Source of the DNA: Lachnospiraceae bacterium
GTDB taxonomy: Bacteria > Bacillota > Clostridia > Lachnospirales > Lachnospiraceae
Assembly (NCBI GenBank): GCA_003488965.1
Contig: DNJW01000182.1
Coordinates: 1-6,745 of the forward strand
Length of the DNA stretch: 6,745 nucleotides
Direction: 5' to 3'
Made by a program: the position numbers and the translations under genes. Below the pieces are notes generated by a model, which made no database searches, was not told the DNA's origin, and saw nothing but the letters and a program-made list of their open reading frames with translations. Below are positions 1 to 4,179 of this stretch, piece after piece. Position 1 is the first letter of the stretch, and the number at the start of each line of letters is the position of its first letter.

Positions 1-27
1 TCACAACTTAGTGTTTCGCAATTGCCT
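1..27 (+). repeat. End of a dispersed palindromic element, cut by the window edge
   Basis: These 27 bases match positions 3894-3920 at 25 of 27 places, in the same orientation; the differences are at 6 and 12. The match ends at the same point (GCAATTGCCT) in both copies, after which the flanks are unrelated. That is the behaviour expected at the boundary of a repeated element. The rest of this copy would lie to the left of the window and cannot be seen. It sits about 75 bp upstream of the main -35 box of the FIST operon. Confidence 0.6.
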
Positions 28-62
28 AATTACCTTTTTCCATTATACCCCAACTTTTTTCA

Positions 63-91
63 TTGCACAATTCAGTATTTGCCAATATAAC
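63..91 (+). promoter_or_regulatory. Possible upstream sigma-A promoter (P2) of the FIST-MCP operon
   Basis: TTGCAC at 63-68 is separated by 17 bases from TATAAC at 86-91, a fair match to a vegetative promoter. It lies just upstream of a stronger promoter, so the operon may have tandem starts. The stretch is AT-rich, so a chance match is possible. Confidence 0.35.
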
Positions 92-100
92 AGAAATCCA

Positions 101-130
101 TTGACGTTCCTGCCTCTTTTCAAGTATAAT
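101..130 (+). promoter_or_regulatory. Sigma-A promoter of the FIST-MCP operon
   Basis: TTGACG at 101-106 (five of six consensus bases) is followed after 18 bases by a perfect TATAAT at 125-130. Transcription would start near 137 and give a leader of about 40 bases before the FIST start codon. A second overlapping TATAAT at 130-135 would need a 23-base spacer and is unlikely to be used with this -35 box. Confidence 0.75.
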
Positions 131-161
131 ATAATCTCATCAATTAAAATACATAAAAGAA

Positions 162-167
162 AAGGAG
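162..167 (+). promoter_or_regulatory. Ribosome binding site of the FIST gene
   Basis: AAGGAG lies 10 bases before the ATG at 178. It is a strong Shine-Dalgarno sequence with slightly long spacing, and it supports that start. Confidence 0.75.
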
Positions 168-177
168 AAACCGCAGT

Positions 178-1233
178 ATGAAGCAGTTTTTTGGAATGAG
201 CCAGAGCGGAAATCTTGCGGAAGCAGTAAACGGACTAAAGAACCCCCAGTTTCTTATGCTGTTTTCCAATAATACCCAATTTGAGTCTCATGTTGACACT
301 CTGGAAAAGCTGTATCCAAACATTCCTAGCATCGGTTGCGTTGGGATGAGCTATGACACAAGAATAGTAGAAAACGGAGTCGGGGTCATAGCCTTTTTTG
401 ATGGTGTCAGCGCAACAGCCAATGTGCTTGAACAAGTATCCGTTATGCCGGTAAAATATATCCGCCGTCTGGAAAGTGACATAAAGAAAATAAATGCTTC
501 CCAGCCGGATACCGTATGCATTGACTTTTGTACCGGAAACGATGCCTGTGTATTGACCACCATTGACACTGCCTTAAAGCAGAAGGGGATTTCGCTGGTG
601 GGAGGAACCGGAGATGCCGGCAAAGTATCCGCCAACGGAAAAGTTTACCAGGATGCCGTTGCCTACGCCCTTGTGAAAAACCATAACGGACGGGTCAAAA
701 CCTATAAAGAAAACATCTATCACCAGCTTGGCAATTACCGTTTTATTGCCTCCGATACGGACCGTGCCAAATACATCATCGGCTCGCTGAACGGGAAACC
801 GGCAAAGCAAGTTTATCAGAGCATCCTGCATGTAACAGATGAACAGATACTGACACAGACATTCCAAAATCCTTTCGGAAAAATCAACGGAAACGATACC
901 TGTATTATTTCCATCAAAGAAGTGGCAGGAAATGCACTGGCCTGCTTCCGGCAGGTAAACGATTCCGATGTTCTGATACTGTTGGAGCTGGGCGACTACA
1001 AAGCAATCACCAGGGAGACCATCCGCTCCATTTGCCGGGATTTTCCTAAACGGTCAGCCGTCTTTTCGGTCAACTGCCTGTTCCGTTACAAACTATTCTC
1101 GGAGCGCAACTATATGCAGGACTATCTTCGGGAAATGTCCGTCCTTGGCAGCCATGCCGGACTTGTAGGATACGGGGAACATTACAACAACCGTTTTGTC
1201 AACCAGTCTATGACTTGCGTCGTATTTGAATAA
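178..1233 (+). CDS. FIST domain sensory protein (FIST_N plus FIST_C)
   Basis: This 351-residue protein is predicted to be cytoplasmic: it has no signal peptide and no membrane segment. FIST is a sensory domain thought to bind small ligands such as amino acids, and in other bacteria it is found fused to MCP or cyclase outputs. The FIST_N part spans roughly residues 20-195. It shows the typical core of beta strands, a GCVGMS turn near 53-58, and a glycine-rich LVGGTGDAG segment at 140-148 matching the conserved FIST 'GG-GD' region. The FIST_C part runs from about 205 to 345 and ends with the family signature, here GLVGYGEHYNNRFVNQSMT-like around 328-346, with the G-GE and the NQ-T pattern preserved. 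The length fits a complete two-domain FIST protein with no output domain, so the signal must pass to a partner, most simply the MCP protein encoded 64 bp downstream. The ligand cannot be read from the sequence. Confidence 0.88.
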   Translation: MKQFFGMSQSGNLAEAVNGLKNPQFLMLFSNNTQFESHVDTLEKLYPNIPSIGCVGMSYDTRIVENGVGVIAFFDGVSATANVLEQVSVMPVKYIRRLESDIKKINASQPDTVCIDFCTGNDACVLTTIDTALKQKGISLVGGTGDAGKVSANGKVYQDAVAYALVKNHNGRVKTYKENIYHQLGNYRFIASDTDRAKYIIGSLNGKPAKQVYQSILHVTDEQILTQTFQNPFGKINGNDTCIISIKEVAGNALACFRQVNDSDVLILLELGDYKAITRETIRSICRDFPKRSAVFSVNCLFRYKLFSERNYMQDYLREMSVLGSHAGLVGYGEHYNNRFVNQSMTCVVFE

Positions 1234-1287
1234 AGGAGAAAAACTGCATCCACAAACTTGAAATGCGCGATAAAGCAGCGCAGAAAT

Positions 1288-1292
1288 GAGGA
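1288..1292 (+). promoter_or_regulatory. Ribosome binding site that decides the MCP start
   Basis: GAGGA lies 5 bases before the ATG at 1298-1300. The in-frame ATG at 1286 has no Shine-Dalgarno sequence at a usable distance, so 1298 is the better start. The site follows a small possible stem (TGCGC at 1264-1268 with GCGCA at 1278-1282). Confidence 0.6.
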
Positions 1293-1297
1293 AAAAT

Positions 1298-2245
1298 ATG
1301 TTATTTTCAAACAAAAACCGGTCCAATACAGGCCAAGTACGCCATGATGAAAAAAGCCTCTATCCGGTACTGTATGTGACAGAACACTTAAAAGATTATA
1401 AAAATGAACTGATACATAAAGAAGTAGAATCGCTTTGGGAACTCACCATGGTTGGCAACTCATTTTCCGGTGTATTAAAAAAGGCTGACCATTTTCAAAC
1501 ACAGCTTTTGGATTTTGGACAGTCATTTTCCAGTATCAATGATACAGCAGAGCAATTTTCACAAGTCAAAAGTTCTATCGCCCAGACCGTATCGGAAACG
1601 CAGGAAAAAGTGGAAGAACTGAAAAATACTTCCATGGCAATCGAACAATCCTATACAGAAATGGAACATACCTTTGAGCAGCTTCAGTCCTCTGTAAAGG
1701 GTATCCGCCAGTGCATCAACAAAATCGTATCCATTGCGGATGAAACCAATATTCTTGCCATCAATGCATCCATCGAAGCATCCAGAGCCGGTGAAAACGG
1801 CAAAGGGTTCGCGGTAGTGGCAGCAAAAGTCAAGGAACTGGCAGAGGAAATCAAAGCATTGGCCAACGAAGCGGACTCCGGCATCCATCATGTCGAATCC
1901 GGTACCAGCCAGCTGAACGAAAGTATTTCTGCCTCCGCTCATACCCTTGGGGAAGGCACCGGCATTGTAAACACAACTTACGAGTCCTTCCACCAGATTA
2001 CCGAAGCGGCAGAAGGGGCATCCATGGTTCAATCAGAAATTTCCGGCGTTATTGATAATTCGCAGGAAAAACTGCAGACTCTCTGCCAGTTTTTCGATGA
2101 AATAAAGCAGCAGTACCAGGAAGTTATCAAACATATCAACCGCGCCAGCAGCCTTGGCACTACAAAAAGCGCTATGTTTGAGGATATTGACAATATGCTG
2201 TCCCAGATTCCCCCGATTATCCAGGATACTGAGCCCCAAAAATAA
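1298..2245 (+). CDS. Soluble methyl-accepting chemotaxis-type signalling protein
   Basis: Starting at 1298 the product is 315 residues; an in-frame ATG at 1286 would add four. Transmembrane segments and a periplasmic sensor domain are absent, so it is a cytoplasmic receptor or transducer. The hallmark MCP hairpin tip lies in mid-protein, about residues 147-184: [20 protein letters not shown] followed by [19 protein letters not shown]. This is the surface that contacts CheA and CheW. The usual DQTN is DETN here. Helical, heptad-like arms of nearly equal length (about 145 residues each side) make up almost the whole protein, leaving only a short N-terminal segment (to about residue 60) that might dock a partner. 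Possible methylation glutamates occur in the arms (for example EE near 106-107), but no site is certain. It lies 64 bp after the FIST gene with no visible terminator or promoter between them. Together they probably form a split sensor-transducer pair. No cheA or cheW is present in the window. Confidence 0.87.
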   Translation: MLFSNKNRSNTGQVRHDEKSLYPVLYVTEHLKDYKNELIHKEVESLWELTMVGNSFSGVLKKADHFQTQLLDFGQSFSSINDTAEQFSQVKSSIAQTVSETQEKVEELKNTSMAIEQSYTEMEHTFEQLQSSVKGIRQCINKIVSIADETNILAINASIEASRAGENGKGFAVVAAKVKELAEEIKALANEADSGIHHVESGTSQLNESISASAHTLGEGTGIVNTTYESFHQITEAAEGASMVQSEISGVIDNSQEKLQTLCQFFDEIKQQYQEVIKHINRASSLGTTKSAMFEDIDNMLSQIPPIIQDTEPQK

Positions 2246-2280
2246 AAAAAAGCGGCGAAAGACTTTCCTATAAGGTACAC

Positions 2281-2320
2281 AGAGACAGGCGGATGAATAT
2301 AATTTCATTTGCCTGTTTCT
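2281..2320 (+). terminator. Hairpin, probable terminator of the FIST-MCP operon
   Basis: Positions 2281-2297 pair with 2304-2320 around a six-base TATAAT loop to give 17 uninterrupted pairs, three of them G-U in plus-strand RNA. In minus-strand RNA the same three become C-A mismatches, so the structure suits the plus-strand transcript. It lies 36 bp after the MCP stop codon in a convergent gap. The descending strand is U-rich but no clean U-tract follows the stem, so efficiency as an intrinsic terminator is uncertain. Confidence 0.45.
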
Positions 2321-2361
2321 ATACCATATCGGCCCGTTGCCCGCGGGAATCAGGTTTTTTC

Positions 2362-2832
2362 TTAGGCCGGCCCGGTCTCCCCCAAAATCTCCATGGTTTT
2401 CTTGTCCTTTTCCCCCTGAAAATACTTATCCAGCACCTTCTGGAACACTTCGCAGTCCGGCTTCGCCAAAGCAAACAACGTCATGGAAGATTTCAGTTTT
2501 AGATTATCAGGATATCCCATCACAGCCTCCGGGTCATTGGAATCCAATCGCAGCAGTTCCCCGGAAATTTCTATTAGATTTCTTCCTAGTACAGCATTTT
2601 CTATATACGCCTTTGCCTCACTCATATCCTTAATCCCATAATATCTGGCCGTGCTGCTATGCCCAAGCCCCGCAATTTGCGGAAAGATAAACCACATCCA
2701 ATGGCTCTTCTTCTTTCCAGTTTTTATTTCCTCCAAGGCAATCTGATAACACTGCTGCTGTGCAGTCAGAAAACGCTCTAAACTATCATCTTTCCCCATT
2801 TTTTCTTCCCACGTACGCTTAATCGTTATCAT
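2362..2832 (-). CDS. DUF1810 family protein
   Basis: This 156-residue soluble protein has the features of the DUF1810 family (sometimes labelled calpastatin in older annotation), whose biochemical role I do not know. Conserved family motifs are visible. An N-terminal helix reads SLERFLTAQQ (residues 17-26), followed by SHWMWFIFPQ (43-52), GLGHSSTARYYGI (55-67) with the Tyr-Gly-Ile of the family, and YPDNLKLKSSMTLF (107-120), which corresponds to the conserved 'D--K--SSMTLF' block. The length matches the family. The ATG at 2832 has a perfect AAGGAG (2840-2845) seven bases upstream, inside the end of the patatin gene, and overlaps that gene by 14 bp. A second ATG at 2799 has a weaker GGAAG before it and gives a 145-residue form whose N-terminus looks more like typical family members; either could be used. 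It is the last gene of the patatin operon. Confidence 0.85.
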   Translation of the reverse strand: MITIKRTWEEKMGKDDSLERFLTAQQQCYQIALEEIKTGKKKSHWMWFIFPQIAGLGHSSTARYYGIKDMSEAKAYIENAVLGRNLIEISGELLRLDSNDPEAVMGYPDNLKLKSSMTLFALAKPDCEVFQKVLDKYFQGEKDKKTMEILGETGPA

Positions 2833-3679
2833 CCAAAAACTCCTTCAGTTCTTCCTTCCGTTCCTCCGACACCTCGTATCCATGTCGGTAATATTCCCGC
2901 AGCCTTTCCGCATCCGCCTGGTTATTCTCTAAGTTCATCCCTTCCGCCGGACGCAAAATAAATGCCGTTCCTTCTTTCTCCAGCTGTTCCAGCATCTCCA
3001 AGGAATGATTATACTTTTCCGCCCGTCCGGCAACCATATGTACAAATCTGGGATATTTATGGTACAGCAGCTTTAGGAAAGCAAGATACACGTATCTTTG
3101 TTTTTTCCGGTACTTCTTATCCCTTGTCATTACCACTACAATTTTTTTCCATCCTTCTTCCAACGCTTTGGAAATAGGAATTGCATCCGCCATTCCCCCG
3201 TCCAGCATGGGAACACCGTTAATCTCCGTTACTCTTGCAATAAAAGGCAAAGAATTCGCCGCCTTGCATACCCGGAAAAAATCATCCATATCCGTAAACT
3301 TATCATGATAAACCGCTTCTCCAGTCAGACAGTTTGCCGTACTTATGATAAACTGCTTGGCTGACTGGGTAAAAGACTGAAAATCAAACGGAACCCTAAA
3401 TTTCGGTATCTCATCAAATAGAAAATCCATATCAAAAAAAGTGCCTTTTTTTAGAAAGGTCTTAAATCCCATATATTTTTCCGTCTCCAGAGGCTTAATC
3501 ACTGCATCCAATGCCCTTCCCCTCTGTCCCGACACATAATTCATCCCGGCATAGGCTCCCGCCGATACCGCCATTACATTGGGAATCTCCACACCGTTAT
3601 CCAGAAACGAATCCAGTACGCCTGCCGAAAACATACTGCGCATGGCTCCTCCTTCTAAAATTATCCCAGCTTTTTCCAT
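2819..3679 (-). CDS. Patatin-like phospholipase (YjjU-like acyl hydrolase)
   Basis: This 286-residue cytoplasmic protein belongs to the patatin family of Ser-Asp dyad lipid acyl hydrolases. The oxyanion-hole region is EGGAMRSMFSAGVLD at residues 9-23. The nucleophile is Ser39 in MAVSAGAYAGM, and the catalytic Asp is D160 in the MLDGGMADAIPI block, so both dyad residues are present. Two positions differ from the usual family motifs: the first glycine of G-x-S-x-G is alanine (A-V-S-A-G), and the oxyanion GGG-R-G is GGA-R-S. The C-terminal part after about residue 200 is basic then acidic and helical, as in the YjjU-like group, and the protein has no signal peptide. Its substrate is unknown; phospholipid or another acyl ester is inferred from the family. 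The ATG at 3679 is supported by GAAAGGA at 3688-3694. It is the first gene of a minus-strand pair with DUF1810, and a palindromic element lies 30 bp before its start. Confidence 0.9.
   Translation of the reverse strand: MEKAGIILEGGAMRSMFSAGVLDSFLDNGVEIPNVMAVSAGAYAGMNYVSGQRGRALDAVIKPLETEKYMGFKTFLKKGTFFDMDFLFDEIPKFRVPFDFQSFTQSAKQFIISTANCLTGEAVYHDKFTDMDDFFRVCKAANSLPFIARVTEINGVPMLDGGMADAIPISKALEEGWKKIVVVMTRDKKYRKKQRYVYLAFLKLLYHKYPRFVHMVAGRAEKYNHSLEMLEQLEKEGTAFILRPAEGMNLENNQADAERLREYYRHGYEVSEERKEELKEFLDDND
2840..2845 (-). promoter_or_regulatory. Ribosome binding site of the DUF1810 gene, inside the patatin gene
   Basis: On the minus strand AAGGAG is seven bases before the ATG at 2832. It is also the Lys-Glu codon pair close to the patatin C-terminus, so it could be partly coincidental. 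If it is used, the two genes are translationally coupled. Confidence 0.55.
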
Positions 3680-3687
3680 GGATTTTT

Positions 3688-3694
3688 TCCTTTC
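3688..3694 (-). promoter_or_regulatory. Ribosome binding site of the patatin gene
   Basis: GAAAGGA on the minus strand ends eight bases before the ATG at 3679. It lies outside the palindromic element, only 15 bp from its edge. Confidence 0.65.
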
Positions 3695-3709
3695 TTACAT
3701 TCCTATCGT

Positions 3710-3920
3710 AGTCAATTGCGAAACCAATAAATTTGCTAAATATTCTGACAATATATTCTGTGAGAAACCTTTTATGCCATGGAACGGAAACCATAAAAAC
3801 ATGAGGGCCATTGCCCGAATGTTTTTTGCCCTACTGGGTTCCGTGAAATGTTCGGCATATTGGTTTTTCACAGAATATATTGTCAGAATATTCTCACAGC
3901 TTAGAGTTTCGCAATTGCCT
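3710..3920. mobile_element. MITE-like palindromic element, 211 bp, non-coding
   Basis: The ends are 15-bp inverted repeats (3710-3724 with 3906-3920, 14 of 15 matching, each containing the palindrome CAATTG). Further in, 31-bp arms at 3739-3769 and 3862-3892 are complementary at 30 of 31 positions, the odd one being a G-U pair in plus-strand RNA. Shorter pairings continue inward: TATGCC at 3773-3778 with GGCATA at 3854-3859, CGGAAACC at 3785-3792 with GGTTCCG at 3837-3843, and a central hairpin at 3795-3826. The whole unit can fold as one long stem. No credible protein is encoded, so any movement would depend on a transposase elsewhere. The right end recurs at 1-27. TATCGT occurs at 3704-3709 and 3927-3932, but the right copy is six bases away from the edge, so a target duplication is not shown. 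A structured RNA or a RAYT-type repeat is an alternative. Confidence 0.6.
3795..3826. terminator. Bidirectional A-stem-T hairpin at the centre of the element
   Basis: AAAAACAT (3795-3802) pairs with ATGTTTTT (3819-3826), and GGGC (3805-3808) pairs with GCCC (3813-3816) around a CATT loop. The 2x2 mismatch between them is GA opposite GA in plus-strand RNA. The A-run, stem and T-run layout can act as an intrinsic terminator or attenuator in either direction. On the minus strand it would lie in the patatin leader. The GC part is only four pairs, so its strength is doubtful. Confidence 0.35.
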
Positions 3921-3958
3921 GCTTCATATCGTTAATCACTTTCCAGCTATTTATATAT

Positions 3959-3988
3959 ATTATAACAATCAAAATCACTGGTTGGCAA
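3959..3988 (-). promoter_or_regulatory. Probable sigma-A promoter of the patatin-DUF1810 operon
   Basis: On the minus strand TTGCCA (3983-3988) is separated by 18 bases from a perfect TATAAT (3959-3964). Transcription would begin near 3952 and run through the whole palindromic element before reaching the patatin start at 3679, giving a leader of about 270 bases. No comparably good promoter is seen between the element and the gene. Confidence 0.55.
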
Positions 3989-4179
3989 CGTCTTATTTAT
4001 TCCGGCGCATATTTGACTTTATAACTGAACGGTCATAACGGCCCGGACGGTGCCAGTATATGCCTTCTTTTGTTTAGAAACATCCCATCCCCAATTTTGC
4101 AAAAAACAGACAGATGCCGGACACCAAAGCGGGCAGAAGGAACATGTCCAGCTGGACTGTTACGGGCGTACTGACCTGC
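3989..4179. other. Gap between addA and the patatin promoter, no clear gene
   Basis: This stretch follows the addA stop codon on the minus strand. It holds a perfect 12-bp palindrome GTCCAGCTGGAC (4146-4157), extendable with a one-base bulge. Directly after it comes a 23-codon minus-strand reading frame (4145-4074) whose predicted peptide is very hydrophobic. No Shine-Dalgarno sequence supports that frame. I see no classic addA terminator, tRNA or riboswitch here. Confidence 0.4.

Noticed and set aside
1559..2032. Minus-strand frame of 157 codons inside the MCP gene
   Set aside because: It is Cys, Phe and Gly rich and is an antisense shadow of the MCP coiled coil, with no ribosome binding site or recognisable motif.
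2231..2250. Minus-strand run of eight T as terminator of the patatin-DUF1810 operon
   Set aside because: No GC-rich stem lies directly before the run on the minus strand, and the nearby hairpin at 2281-2320 is interrupted by C-A mismatches in that direction.
2293..2633. Two overlapping plus-strand frames antisense to DUF1810
   Set aside because: They overlap the conserved DUF1810 motifs on the other strand and are Pro/Phe-rich shadows without ribosome binding sites.
3704..3932. TATCGT on both sides of the element as a target-site duplication
   Set aside because: The left copy touches the element but the right copy is six bases beyond the end defined by the terminal repeat and by the match to 1-27. 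A six-base match at a flexible distance can be chance.
3579..3935. Plus-strand frame of 118 codons across the palindromic element
   Set aside because: It begins antisense to the patatin gene and runs through the inverted repeats. Its composition is arbitrary and there is no Shine-Dalgarno, so it does not give the element a coding function.
3989..4179. Riboswitch, tRNA or CRISPR in the large intergenic region
   Set aside because: No cloverleaf, no regularly spaced direct repeats and no recognisable aptamer core were found on either strand.
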